A stretch of DNA of 64,000 bases from Dyadobacter sp. CY261 (GTDB taxonomy: Bacteria > Bacteroidota > Bacteroidia > Cytophagales > Spirosomataceae), in the NCBI RefSeq assembly GCF_021440085.1, contig NZ_JAKCPW010000005.1:434001-498000 (forward strand). Reading direction: 5' to 3'. The translations under genes were made by a program, and so were the position numbers. Position 1 is the first letter of the stretch, and the number at the start of each line of letters is the position of its first letter. This document shows, one piece after another, positions 36,138 through 44,758 of the stretch. The notes under the pieces were generated by a model, which was given only the letters and a program-made list of their open reading frames with translations, had not been told where the DNA came from and ran no database searches.

Positions 36138-36647
36138 TTACTGTCTATTAACGACATTGTAATCTTCCTCCGAAACCGGTTTCAGCCAAACTACATTGGT
36201 CTCTCCTTCGTAGTTAGTGATCGCGATATGGACCATTTTCGTTTTTGCAGCCGCCCCGTGCCAGTGCTCTGTATTTTCAGGGATGTTGACAACGTCGCCC
36301 TTTTGAATGGGCTGGGCTGGTTTGCCTTTTTCCTGGTAAAAACCTGCTCCTTCTGTTACGATCAAAACTTGCCCTCTCGGGTGCGTGTGCCAGTGAGTGC
36401 GCGCTCCCGGCTCGAAAGTCACGCTGCCCATCATGAAATCGTTGTTTTTGTCTTTCGCGATCAGTGGCGTCAGAAACGCACTTCCGGTGAAATAACTGTC
36501 TGGTAACGGATTCCCTTTCGGAAAAAGAGGTGTGTCGGCCACTTGTGTCATGGTTGCCTGATTTTTAGTTTGTGAATATGCCGCAGTCGAAAGCATTGCC
36601 CCGAGCAGCACGTAAGTAATTGATTGATTGAAATGTATCATTGCCAT
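36138..36647 (-). CDS. Exported cupin protein
   Basis: The product (169 residues from ATG 36647, or 167 from 36641) has a signal peptide (MLSTAAYSQT) and a single cupin barrel. Metal-binding histidines are in THWHTHPRGQVLIV and ENTEHWHGA. Such cupins follow the same operon pattern as CMD proteins and may bind a metal for oxidation or isomerisation of small aldehydes or quinones. An in-frame start at 36695 is less likely because the added residues precede the signal peptide. It heads the long minus-strand operon and is divergent from an AraC regulator. Confidence 0.82.
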   Translation of the reverse strand: MAMIHFNQSITYVLLGAMLSTAAYSQTKNQATMTQVADTPLFPKGNPLPDSYFTGSAFLTPLIAKDKNNDFMMGSVTFEPGARTHWHTHPRGQVLIVTEGAGFYQEKGKPAQPIQKGDVVNIPENTEHWHGAAAKTKMVHIAITNYEGETNVVWLKPVSEEDYNVVNRQ

Positions 36648-36698
36648 ACGATTATTGTGCCATTGAATAGGACAAAGGTCGCCCAAGCAGCTCACACC

Positions 36699-36749
36699 GG
36701 TTTTATACAGGTTACAGTTTTATATACCACTTTTACTGATTACACCTGT
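36699..36749. promoter_or_regulatory. Repeats in the cupin/AraC divergent promoter region
   Basis: GTTTTATA occurs twice about 17 bases apart (near 36700 and 36717), and ACAGGT at 36707-36712 is mirrored by ACCTGT at 36744-36749. Direct repeats at this spacing are the usual form of AraC-family sites, so this is the likely operator for the operon and the regulator. Confidence 0.4.
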
Positions 36750-36804
36750 CATATAGAATCGGGCTTGCCGGTGGTGTTATATTTGGTCTGGAAAATGCAG
36801 GAAT

Positions 36805-37701
36805 ATGGAACAGGTAGAAAGAATAGATACGGTAAAGCAATACAACAACTGGATCGGCGTGGACACGCTTCATCCGCTGGTGAGCGTCATCAATTTCAAT
36901 GAGATACCCACGGTGCAGCACTTTCGGCGCTATATGGGCATCTATGCCGTTTTTTTCAAGAATATCAAATGCGGTGACATCACTTACGGGTGCCAGCCCT
37001 ACGATTACGAAGACGGCACGCTGGTTTTCATTTCGCCCGGACAGGTCTACGGCATCGATAGCAAAGGAGTAGTCACCAAACCCTCGGGTTATGCGCTGGT
37101 TTTCCACCCCGATCTGATCGCCGGAACACATTTGGGACGGGTGATCAAGGATTATTCCTTCTTTTCCTACGAGGTAAATGAAGCATTGCATTTGTCCAAA
37201 AAAGAAAAAGAAACGATTGTCGATTGTCTCGAAAAGATTAATGCCGAAATCGATCAGAATATCGACAAGCACAGCAAAACGCTGATCGTCTCCAATATCG
37301 AGCTGTTTCTGAACTATTGCATGCGGTTTTATGACCGGCAGTTTATTACCCGCAGCAATGTCAATAAGGACATTCTGATGCGTTTCGAGGAGTTGCTGAA
37401 CGATTATTTCAAATCAGGAAAATCGCAGACAACAGGCCTGCCCAGCGTGGCTTACTGCGCGGAAAAGCTGCATTTGTCTCCCAATTATTTTGGTGATTTA
37501 ATCAAAAAAGAAACCGGGCACACTGCGCTGGATTTCATTCAATCGAGGTTAATTGATGAGGCGAAAGTGAAGATGTTCGAAGCCAATCAATCGCTGAGTG
37601 AAATTGCTTATCAACTTGGATTTAAGTATCAGCAACATTTCACGAGGCTTTTCAAACAAAAAACAGGCGTTACGCCTAATGAGTACCGGCATCTGAATTA
37701 A
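36805..37701 (+). CDS. AraC-family transcriptional regulator
   Basis: The 298-residue protein has an N-terminal cupin-like sensing domain (about 1-165) and a C-terminal AraC helix-turn-helix pair (about 205-298, ending with QSLSEIAYQLGFKYQQHFTRLFKQKTGVTPNEYR). It is divergent from the cupin gene and most likely switches the detoxification operon. Together with the regulator at 27963 the operon is bracketed by two AraC genes. Confidence 0.87.
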   Translation: MEQVERIDTVKQYNNWIGVDTLHPLVSVINFNEIPTVQHFRRYMGIYAVFFKNIKCGDITYGCQPYDYEDGTLVFISPGQVYGIDSKGVVTKPSGYALVFHPDLIAGTHLGRVIKDYSFFSYEVNEALHLSKKEKETIVDCLEKINAEIDQNIDKHSKTLIVSNIELFLNYCMRFYDRQFITRSNVNKDILMRFEELLNDYFKSGKSQTTGLPSVAYCAEKLHLSPNYFGDLIKKETGHTALDFIQSRLIDEAKVKMFEANQSLSEIAYQLGFKYQQHFTRLFKQKTGVTPNEYRHLN

Positions 37702-37746
37702 ATCTCCGCGGCAACTTCCATCCAACCCCCCGAAATTTTCCGACGG

Positions 37747-37758
37747 ATTTATATAAAT
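37747..37758 (+). promoter_or_regulatory. 12-bp palindrome over the promoter of the second XRE regulator
   Basis: ATTTATATAAAT within CGGATTTATATAAATTGCC, identical to the sequence before the paralogous gene at 23122. Distances to the aligned starts are also alike (27 bases each). Confidence 0.55.
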
Positions 37759-37784
37759 TGCCCTTCAACAAAACAATGCGCTTT

Positions 37785-38210
37785 ATGACACCCACTACCT
37801 CCAACCCGAAGATCCACGAAGGCCGCAATTTGAAACGCTTCAGAGAGATGTTATCGATTAAGCAAGACGCACTTGCGTTTGAGCTCGGCGACGACTGGAA
37901 CCAGCAAAAAATCTCCCTCCTGGAACAAAAGGAGAAGATCGATTCCGACATTTTGGAGCAGGTGGCAGCGATACTAAAAATCCCGGCCGAGGCGATTCGG
38001 AATTTCGATGAGGAGCAGGCGGTGAATATTATTTCAAATACATTTCACGAAAAGGCCTTTGAAAACTCCTTCAACAAAGGCACCATCAACTTTCATCCAG
38101 TCGAAAAGATTATCCAGCTTCACGAGGAGAAAATTGCGCTTTATGAGCGGATGTTGAAGGAGAAGGATGAGATGATGGGAAGGTTGGAGCGGTTGATTGG
38201 GGGGAGGTAG
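37785..38210 (+). CDS. XRE-family helix-turn-helix regulator, copy 2
   Basis: A 141-residue paralogue of the gene at 23122, the same in the HTH region (NPKIHEGRNLKRFREML, WNQQKISLLEQKE) and C-terminal coiled coil (HPVEKIIQLHEEKIALYERM), but different in about 20 residues between (NTFHEKAFENSFNKG). In-frame starts at 37758 and 37776 exist; 37785 aligns with the other copy. Proteins of this type occur in several copies in related genomes. Function unknown beyond DNA binding. Confidence 0.75.
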   Translation: MTPTTSNPKIHEGRNLKRFREMLSIKQDALAFELGDDWNQQKISLLEQKEKIDSDILEQVAAILKIPAEAIRNFDEEQAVNIISNTFHEKAFENSFNKGTINFHPVEKIIQLHEEKIALYERMLKEKDEMMGRLERLIGGR

Positions 38211-38241
38211 GCTTGATGACAATACTAACCAAAGGAAACCC

Positions 38242-38640
38242 ATGCATGTTATCAACGGCACATTTTTGCTACGGTTTGCGGTTATCGTGATCCTGCTGGC
38301 GCATAGCGTGCCGGGTATGTTAGATAATGGCATCAACGATTTTGGAAACCTCTATTTGAATCAGGTGGGGTTTGCACCGGCCGGAGTGCCCATCGCCTGG
38401 GCCATAAAGCTATCTCATGTATTGTGCGCAATTTGCTTGCTTTTCCAAAAATATGTCAGGTGGGCAGGCGGCATTACCATATTAATCCTGCTTGCAGGTA
38501 TTGTAATGGTACATTTCAAAGAAGGCTGGTTTGTAGTCGGCGGCGGGCGCAATGGAGTCGAGTTTAATTTCCTGCTGATATTCGTATTGCTAACGATTAT
38601 GTTTCCTGCTGAGCTGAATAAATACGGCGGCAAGAAATGA
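38242..38640 (+). CDS. Small DoxX-like membrane protein
   Basis: A 132-residue protein with four hydrophobic segments (FLLRFAVIVILLAHSVPGML, AIKLSHVLCAICLLF, GGITILILLAGIVMVH, FNLLLIFVLLTIMF). Layout and the HFKEGWFVVGGGRNGVEFN loop match DoxX-family proteins. The ATG at 38242 follows a purine-rich AAAGGAAA; a longer frame from 38197 would overlap the regulator gene. Related proteins have been linked to thiosulphate oxidation or redox stress, but the role here is unknown. Confidence 0.75.
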   Translation: MHVINGTFLLRFAVIVILLAHSVPGMLDNGINDFGNLYLNQVGFAPAGVPIAWAIKLSHVLCAICLLFQKYVRWAGGITILILLAGIVMVHFKEGWFVVGGGRNGVEFNFLLIFVLLTIMFPAELNKYGGKK

Positions 38641-38842
38641 TCCCGAACACATTCGTATCACGTCTACCGACAAGTTATATTTGGAAATTAAATCAAGGTA
38701 AGGGCCGGTCTGAGTGTAAATAACCACCGGAAAATATATAAGCAATTATTGCTCCCGAATGCGAAAGATTCTGTCTCGGTCAAGCAGACCATTCGCTAAT
38801 ATATCCACCGATTCCATTGTAAGGCAACAAAGAAATCCAGCT

Positions 38843-40183
38843 ATGAAAAACCTGATCTTACTATTCATTTTTCTAACCCTTTTTTCCTGTAAAAAAGACA
38901 GGTCGGCGGATCCGCAGCCAGCTATCCAGGATGCTTCCTTTGCATTCCAGGAGTTTAAGGTGGAAGGCGTTAGCCAGGAAAATATTTCTTTCGTCGATAG
39001 GATCATATTTATCAGGTTGCCTCTGGATTATGCGCACGGCAAAATAATATTGCCATCCATTAAAATGAATAAAGGCTTTAATCTTGAAACTGATATCAGC
39101 AAAGGTATCCGATATGAATCCAATGGCTTTTTCCTGGACGTTAGTAGCGAAAATTATGGAGATCAATCCTTTGGGATCTGTGTTATTCCTGCGGTTCCGT
39201 TAGATGTGAAAGGAGATACAGCGCAATATGAGGTAACCATTACGCACGATACGCATATCCAGATACCTATCGAGAATATTGGTAGTATTCCCTTTGTAGA
39301 CGAGAAGGGTAACTTTCACTATTTCCCGATTGTGAGCATGAAAAGCAAGCGTTCAGGTGAAGTGTTTGAGATAATGTCTGCTATGTTCGTGAGCGAGGGA
39401 TCGGTAAGTGACAAGATTTGGATCGACATTCCCAAAACAACTCCTGCGGATGTTTTTGATGTTACAATCCAGTGGGCAGGTAAGGTACTGGATCGGCCCG
39501 GACTAATTAAAGTCAAGCATGGAAAACCCGAAATTGATCAGGTTGGCGGATTTTTCGTGGCCGGGAGTCCTTTGTATACGCTATCGGGATTCAATCTGGA
39601 CCCGAACCATACGTATGAGTTGCAACTTGAAAATGACTTTGCAAGTGCCGTTAAAATAGCACTGGTCAGAAAGGATTTTAATACCCTGGTTTTAAATATG
39701 CCCGACAACATCAAACCCGGTAACTATCACGCGAAGATTTTTATAGATTCAAAAGAATACCAGCCGCTATCCTATCCGTATCCGCCCTACGCGAATTTTA
39801 ATTTCATGGCAGCCGAAACGCAACCGCATCTGAGAATCCTATCCCGGCCGTCGCTGCTGAAATCAGGTGTATGTTATTTTTATGAATCGACCAATGTTCT
39901 TCACAAAAGCGAGAATATCGTTGCTGATATTCGTTATCGGTATGATAGTGAAACTACCGCGGTATCACTTCGCATGAGGAACTTGGGGACAGGGCAGGAA
40001 TACATTTTGCCAAGTACCGGTTCGCGGGAGACCGTACTTTGTTGGGGACCCACATTCAGTCAATTTCCAATTCCGGCATCAGTTCCCAAAGGCAGGTACG
40101 AAGTCTACGCGATTGTCGGTAATGATCTCAAAGATCCCAAGCAAACCAGCGAGAAGTTAGGCCAGATCGTCACCATCCAGTAA
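38843..40183 (+). CDS. Lipoprotein of unknown function
   Basis: The 446-residue product has a lipoprotein signal ending at Cys17 (LTLFSCKKDRS). The rest looks like several all-beta domains; the segment at about 225-330 (DQVGGFFVAGSPLYTLSGFNLDPNHTY) resembles a TIG/IPT immunoglobulin-like domain. No catalytic motif is recognised. A longer in-frame start at 38759 would put 28 residues before the signal peptide and is rejected. It stands alone with a 202-base gap upstream. Confidence 0.65.
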   Translation: MKNLILLFIFLTLFSCKKDRSADPQPAIQDASFAFQEFKVEGVSQENISFVDRIIFIRLPLDYAHGKIILPSIKMNKGFNLETDISKGIRYESNGFFLDVSSENYGDQSFGICVIPAVPLDVKGDTAQYEVTITHDTHIQIPIENIGSIPFVDEKGNFHYFPIVSMKSKRSGEVFEIMSAMFVSEGSVSDKIWIDIPKTTPADVFDVTIQWAGKVLDRPGLIKVKHGKPEIDQVGGFFVAGSPLYTLSGFNLDPNHTYELQLENDFASAVKIALVRKDFNTLVLNMPDNIKPGNYHAKIFIDSKEYQPLSYPYPPYANFNFMAAETQPHLRILSRPSLLKSGVCYFYESTNVLHKSENIVADIRYRYDSETTAVSLRMRNLGTGQEYILPSTGSRETVLCWGPTFSQFPIPASVPKGRYEVYAIVGNDLKDPKQTSEKLGQIVTIQ

Positions 40184-40264
40184 AGACAGATACGGGCTTT
40201 CATCAGACCGGGTTTTCAGATATTTCTTACAATTTACGGCTTCCTAATATCCATTCTCAAACTT

Positions 40265-40747
40265 ATGAGCCTTCCTGTCGTAAAGCAGCAGATCGCCTGG
40301 GTATCGTTGATTCCCCAGCTAGGATTTATGGCCCTTTTAACGGCGGTCTATTATATAATGGGAACTGATCAGTTTGTGATTTTCGGGGCAGGCACTTATC
40401 TCGTAATATCCAATTTGCTCCGGTTCCTTGCGTTGAAGGATCATAATCAAGCTGTTAAATCTCTCAAAGCGGGTGAGTTCAGAAATGCAATCCCCGGGTT
40501 TCAGTCTAGCTATGATTTTTTAAATAGCTACCCTTGGATTGATAAGTACCGCTATTTGATTCTTCTGAGCTCCTCGAAAATTTCATTCAGAGAAATGGCA
40601 TTGAATAATATCGCCTTTAGTTACACTCAAATTGGAGAAGGTGAGAAAGCGATTTCTTACTACAAGCGAATGCTGGCAGAATATCCGGATAGCGATCTCG
40701 CAAAGGCTGCACTGAATTTCATCGATGCGATCCGAAAGGATGGTTGA
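40265..40747 (+). CDS. Small membrane protein with TPR-like C-terminal region
   Basis: A 160-residue protein with two N-terminal membrane segments (about 10-50) and a cytoplasmic part containing TPR-like helices (ALNNIAFSYTQIGEGEKAISYYKRMLAEYPDSDLAKAAL at about 118-156). It probably serves as a scaffold at the membrane. No specific family is recognised. Confidence 0.6.
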   Translation: MSLPVVKQQIAWVSLIPQLGFMALLTAVYYIMGTDQFVIFGAGTYLVISNLLRFLALKDHNQAVKSLKAGEFRNAIPGFQSSYDFLNSYPWIDKYRYLILLSSSKISFREMALNNIAFSYTQIGEGEKAISYYKRMLAEYPDSDLAKAALNFIDAIRKDG

Positions 40748-40871
40748 CAGTGTTAGAGCAGAAGGGGCTGGTCGATCGAATAATCTGTCAGAGACAAAAT
40801 GCTTCGTTCACAACTGCTAACGTTGTCAGTTACCAACACTTTCGATATTTTTATTGATAATAATCAACATT

Positions 40872-41174
40872 ATGGCAACCAAAAAGCTGGTTCTTCTGCC
40901 TAGATTTCTGAAAATACTGGAACAACTCTGCGAAAACATAAAACTGGCTCGCAAGCGTCGGAAACTTACGACCATTCAGGTGTCTGAACGGGCAGGAATA
41001 GACCGCACCACACTGTATCACATTGAAAAAGGTAATCCGAGTGTTTCTATCGGGGCATACTTCAAAGTTTTGAGGGTTTAAAATCTGCACGAAGATTTTC
41101 GAAAACTAGCCGCAGACGACGAGCTGGGAAGGAAGTTGCAGAATTTGAAGTTGCTTGGTAAGTCGAGCGAATAA
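40872..41174 (+). pseudogene. Broken HipB-like XRE antitoxin gene with an in-frame stop
   Basis: The first 69 codons encode an XRE-type regulator (LVLLPRFLKILEQLCENIKL, SERAGIDRTTLYHIEKGNPSVSI) of the HipB group that accompanies HipA kinases. A TAA at 41079 interrupts it; translation beyond continues in the same frame (NLHEDFRKLAADDELGRKLQ) to a TAA at 41172, so one substitution, for example TTA to TAA, broke the gene. No hipA follows. The short product could still bind DNA, but the gene is best read as a remnant of a hipBA locus. Confidence 0.65.
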
Positions 41175-41240
41175 CTGCTTATTAAAAAAGGCTTCAAAGC
41201 TTTTCCGCATGAGGTTGGAAGAGTTTTCGTAAGATGACAG

Positions 41241-41271
41241 AATAGGCTCCGAAGTTAAATCGGAGCCTATT
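41241..41271 (-). terminator. Terminator hairpin after the lipoprotein gene
   Basis: AATAGGCTCCGA (41241-41252) pairs perfectly with 41260-41271 over a 7-base loop. It lies 7 bases past the stop of the minus-strand lipoprotein gene and could also stop transcripts from the HipB remnant. Confidence 0.75.
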
Positions 41272-41277
41272 ATCGTA

Positions 41278-41928
41278 TCACTTCCGTTTACTCGCCACGG
41301 TTTTAATTCTCCCCTGAATATTTACATGCTCCGGATAAATAGGTCCAAAGTCGGAATTCCGGTCCTCCATTTGGTAACTAACCTCAAATGTTGCCTGGAT
41401 TTCACGGGTGGTCGAATCGTAGCTTGTTATTTCGACCCAGCTTTGTTTGCCAGCGTTCAGCTTGTAGTGATCTTTACCCGCGTCGCAGTTCATGCTGGTA
41501 AAATCAGTAACATTGTACTCGTACTGCATGCCGCTGGCGTATTCATTCAGCGATAGGCGTCCGATCTTTAACGGTACTCGAAAGTAGAAGCTTTCAAATA
41601 TGCATGGCTCAATGTGGGCGCGGGTAAGAAGCGATTGAATGCTGATACTGATTTCTTGTTGATCGCTCACGGAGTTGGGAGGGTTCCATATGTGGGCTGT
41701 CGTCTCCAGAAACGGTGCATGGTCCCATGTATGTCCGTTGAAGCGGGCATCAATTTCTCCCCCCTGGATTTCCGGAATGTAAGTTTTGATTTTATCGCCG
41801 TTCATACTTTGCGGATATTCGCCGTCATAGGTCCAGGGGTCAAAGGCTTTTTCCTTTCCATCCTTGCATGCTAGGCCAAGGGTGAGAAGGAGAAAGAATA
41901 GAGAACGCGTTGCTAAGCTTTTGCTCAT
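41278..41928 (-). CDS. Lipoprotein of unknown function, coupled to the metzincin protease
   Basis: From ATG 41928 the product has 216 residues with a signal ending in LTLGLACKDG. The mature part is mainly beta with no known motif. Its ATG overlaps the TGA stop of the protease gene (ATGA), which both fixes the start and shows translational coupling; a role as an inhibitor, chaperone or substrate-binding partner of the protease is conjecture. Confidence 0.7.
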   Translation of the reverse strand: MSKSLATRSLFFLLLTLGLACKDGKEKAFDPWTYDGEYPQSMNGDKIKTYIPEIQGGEIDARFNGHTWDHAPFLETTAHIWNPPNSVSDQQEISISIQSLLTRAHIEPCIFESFYFRVPLKIGRLSLNEYASGMQYEYNVTDFTSMNCDAGKDHYKLNAGKQSWVEITSYDSTTREIQATFEVSYQMEDRNSDFGPIYPEHVNIQGRIKTVASKRK

Positions 41929-43793
41929 TTGGTTACTACGAATGGTTTGCTGATCGTTTTTCCGCCGTGGGTTAACCTGCAAATATATAAGCCGCTTGTC
42001 AATTTGCTAATGTCCATGTGTTCGGTGTGATTTCCTGAGGGAACGTCTTTCACTGGTTTAGAAATATGGCTCCTTCCCAACAGATCGAACAGCTCTACGT
42101 GAATGTCGGACTTCTGGCTTATTGAATAGTTTATTTTGATTTTATTATTTGCAGGGTTCGGAGACACAGAATAGAATGCAGTTTCCGATTCTGATTGTGT
42201 GACTGGTGTTTCGGTAGTCCGACATCCCGGACAAATGTTGACATTCACCGTTTTGCTAGTGGTATAGGTTTGGGCCTGATCAGTTATGATCACGCATCTC
42301 AGAAACAGCGAGCCATTCTGGCTTTCGTTTACGTAGTAATCCATCATATCCCCGCCTCCCCAATACGTGTTATAGGTGAAGCCATCGAAACTGTACTGCC
42401 ATGTAGTGGATACGATGTTCCGGCAGAAGTAAAGAAGTTCCCAACGGTAATTGCCGGAGCTGCCGATTCCGCTGGGGCCGTCGATCGTGGCGTGAAAAGG
42501 AGTTCCCACCGAAGGACGGAAGTTGACCACTTTCCAACTTGTTTCCGAGATAACGCGTGCAACGTGGTTGGTACCCGGTGTGCCAATGGGTGTCCCGGCG
42601 ATTTGAATATATGGGTTGGAAAAATACATGATGCGATTGCTCAGGATATCAAACGTATGCATCATCGTCCGGTTAGCACCAAACTTATACCCGTGTGAAT
42701 AAGCGGGCGGGTTGGTGTCGCCTTCATGGCGACCGCCGACAAGATGCCCAAGTTCATGGGTAAATGTGTAACTGGCGGTGTGGCTGGAAGCTGTGGCCAG
42801 AACGACTGCGCAATAATTCGTATTATCAGCCGGGATGGTTATTACTGAGCCGACTGTGCCACCGAAGTTTGCATCGATAAGACCGATAACTAAATCGGCA
42901 TTAAATTGATTTCTGAGATTCTGGATCGTTGCATTATCGCGTAGTCGTGCAGCCGCCTCACCTGCGCTTGCCGCCGTCTCCGGGCTATTACTGGAAAAAG
43001 TCACCAGCTGCGTTCCGGCAAGCGTAATTTTATTTGCAAGCTCCGTGGCTCCTGAATTATCGATTGTCTGATTGTATTGCTGAACAGATAAGGTGATGGT
43101 CTGGCCAATATTCGCTACGGCGCTAGCCGCGGCTGCGGTGTATGCGACGAAAACCCGCATGGGCTCAGAGCAAACGCCCATTCTCGCATTTTCGTCTTGG
43201 TCATTATGCGCCGGATCCTTCGCATCCGGTAGGGCAAATCCGCCTTTGTCGGCATCGCAGTGCGCTTCCAGGTCGTTCCTGTCTTCCTGCAGAACGGAAA
43301 TTCCGTTTTCTAGAGTGAAAACTTGAAAATGACGATTATTAAATCTGAACGCACCGAACAACTGTCCCTTTTCGCAAATAAATAGGGCTGTGGAAACTTC
43401 ATCCTTCGAAACGCCCATCCATTTGAATTCCGTCTCGGACTCTACATCGACCTGGCGGGCATAATAGGTTAGTTCCTCAGACGACCCAGGAATATTAAAG
43501 GTGAGCACTCCTTTTTTCTGGATTTTGGCGAGGTCTCCGATCTTTACCGGCAAAACCTGCTTGTACAATCCTGTTCGCTCCATTTGCTGAATTTTGCCAG
43601 CCCTTTGCTGTGAAATTTTCGACAAATCATCTTGTGAAGCCAGGGAAAACAAAGACGTGGTAGAGTTCGCCTGCTGACCGATCGCATTTTGAAAGGCAAA
43701 AAGCAGGCATGCCATAATTATGTAAGTCATCCATCCACCTGACCTCAGGATCTCCTGGTGTTTTGGGAAGCGAAATTGGTACATGTGTCGCAT
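41925..43793 (-). CDS. Secreted metzincin (M12B-like) protease with T9SS sorting domain
   Basis: The 622-residue protein has a signal peptide near 22-39 (MTYIIMACLLFAFQNAIGQQ), a propeptide, and a reprolysin-like zinc domain with HELGHLVGGRH (HExxHxxGxxH, near residue 345) and a Met-turn candidate in NRIMYFSNP. A C-terminal T9SS sorting domain spans about 548-622 (SVSPNPANNK to KPFVVTK). It should be secreted across the outer membrane to digest proteins. The start is uncertain: 43793 is the longest frame, but 43730 (Met22) gives a cleaner signal peptide. Stop overlaps the start of the downstream lipoprotein. Confidence 0.85.
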   Translation of the reverse strand: MRHMYQFRFPKHQEILRSGGWMTYIIMACLLFAFQNAIGQQANSTTSLFSLASQDDLSKISQQRAGKIQQMERTGLYKQVLPVKIGDLAKIQKKGVLTFNIPGSSEELTYYARQVDVESETEFKWMGVSKDEVSTALFICEKGQLFGAFRFNNRHFQVFTLENGISVLQEDRNDLEAHCDADKGGFALPDAKDPAHNDQDENARMGVCSEPMRVFVAYTAAAASAVANIGQTITLSVQQYNQTIDNSGATELANKITLAGTQLVTFSSNSPETAASAGEAAARLRDNATIQNLRNQFNADLVIGLIDANFGGTVGSVITIPADNTNYCAVVLATASSHTASYTFTHELGHLVGGRHEGDTNPPAYSHGYKFGANRTMMHTFDILSNRIMYFSNPYIQIAGTPIGTPGTNHVARVISETSWKVVNFRPSVGTPFHATIDGPSGIGSSGNYRWELLYFCRNIVSTTWQYSFDGFTYNTYWGGGDMMDYYVNESQNGSLFLRCVIITDQAQTYTTSKTVNVNICPGCRTTETPVTQSESETAFYSVSPNPANNKIKINYSISQKSDIHVELFDLLGRSHISKPVKDVPSGNHTEHMDISKLTSGLYICRLTHGGKTISKPFVVTK

Positions 43794-43898
43794 AAGTTTG
43801 TCTCGATTGAATTGTTAAGATGTGAAGTAACAACCAGACACAAATAAGTAACAAACGGTTGCTTGAGATTTAATTATTTACATAAATTTTTAGATAAA

Positions 43899-44360
43899 TC
43901 ATGGAAAGATCCCGTACAACAAACAGGTATAGCAACTAAACAGAAAAATGTCTCGTACCTGGGTGAGGCGCGCTGACGGAAACTTCTTCGACCCGATAGT
44001 TTTCAGTTCTCTCTCTGTGAGTGCAGCGCGATTCACTTCCTTCCTTCGAATTTTGAAGCCGAAGAAAGGGTCCTTTTGTAAGAGTCCGAGTTTTATTAAG
44101 CTTAATACAATCTTCTTACAATAGGCTATATACCGCATTGTCGTATTATGGCCGCACTTTTGGTCGGACCGTGTATTCTCTTTGGTTCCGCTTTTGCGGC
44201 CTGCCGCAGAATTCCACTTTTCGGGCTCGCAGGTCCTCTTTGTTGCTAATTCGATGCGATGGCCACTGGCGGTTATCCGTAGGTAAATGGGGAGGTCTCC
44301 TGAAACATAATTGCTCCTTCTTTTCAGGTAAAAGAGCACAGAGAAACTGTTTGTGAACAT
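43899..44360 (-). pseudogene. Truncated tyrosine integrase with internal in-frame deletion
   Basis: The frame matches the intact integrase at 48794-50011 in its first 67 residues (RSNYVSGDLPIYLRI) and then jumps to QKCGHNTTMRY, losing about 117 residues of the N-terminal and core-binding part. It ends soon after FLFSCYTCL, where the sequence diverges, so the catalytic C-terminal domain (His-Arg-His-Tyr residues) is gone. It cannot be active. It identifies an old sister copy of the element next to it. Confidence 0.85.
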
Positions 44361-44510
44361 AGCAATCTGATTTTAATGGATGATAAAACTAGGATTGCGA
44401 CCGTCAGAAAATCGAGATGTTTAATGCCTGAACATGCTGAAATCACCTGAACATGCTAAAATCAAGTGAGTTACAGGCATTCTGGTGGGCACTTTTTTAT
44501 CAAAACTGCT

Positions 44511-44530
44511 GCTCACTAGATGCTCACCAG
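44511..44530. repeat. Paired GCTCACC repeats, left sister element
   Basis: GCTCACT at 44511 and GCTCACC at 44522 are 11 bases apart, near the truncated integrase and 100 bases from the att copy at 44632. The same pair and spacing appear at 44831 and 50143. Confidence 0.55.
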
Positions 44531-44631
44531 AATTTTGGCAAAACATGCATATTTCGGCACTTTCGACCAAAGAAAAAAGGCCTGCAAATCGTTGATTTAC
44601 AGGCCTTTTGATACTTTTAGTATTGAACTAA

Positions 44632-44652
44632 GTGGTCACGTAGGGATTCGAA
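44632..44652. repeat. att-like 21-bp repeat, copy a
   Basis: The 21 bases equal the 3' end of tRNA-Arg (T-arm and acceptor) found at 50391-50411. Here the tRNA continuation is damaged. Confidence 0.7.
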
Positions 44653-44758
44653 CCGCCCGGCGGCCCGGCCCAAACCTCCTGATCCGTACCGCGGTGGCGG
44701 ACCACTCAGATGAAATCTAATAAAAAAAGCGCCAATCTTGTGAAAGGCGCCTTAATTC

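Noticed and set aside
23122..38210. The XRE paralogues as ends of a composite transposon
   Set aside because: They lack transposase features, terminal repeats and target duplications; they are diverged regulators, so only a regulatory or recombination link is proposed.
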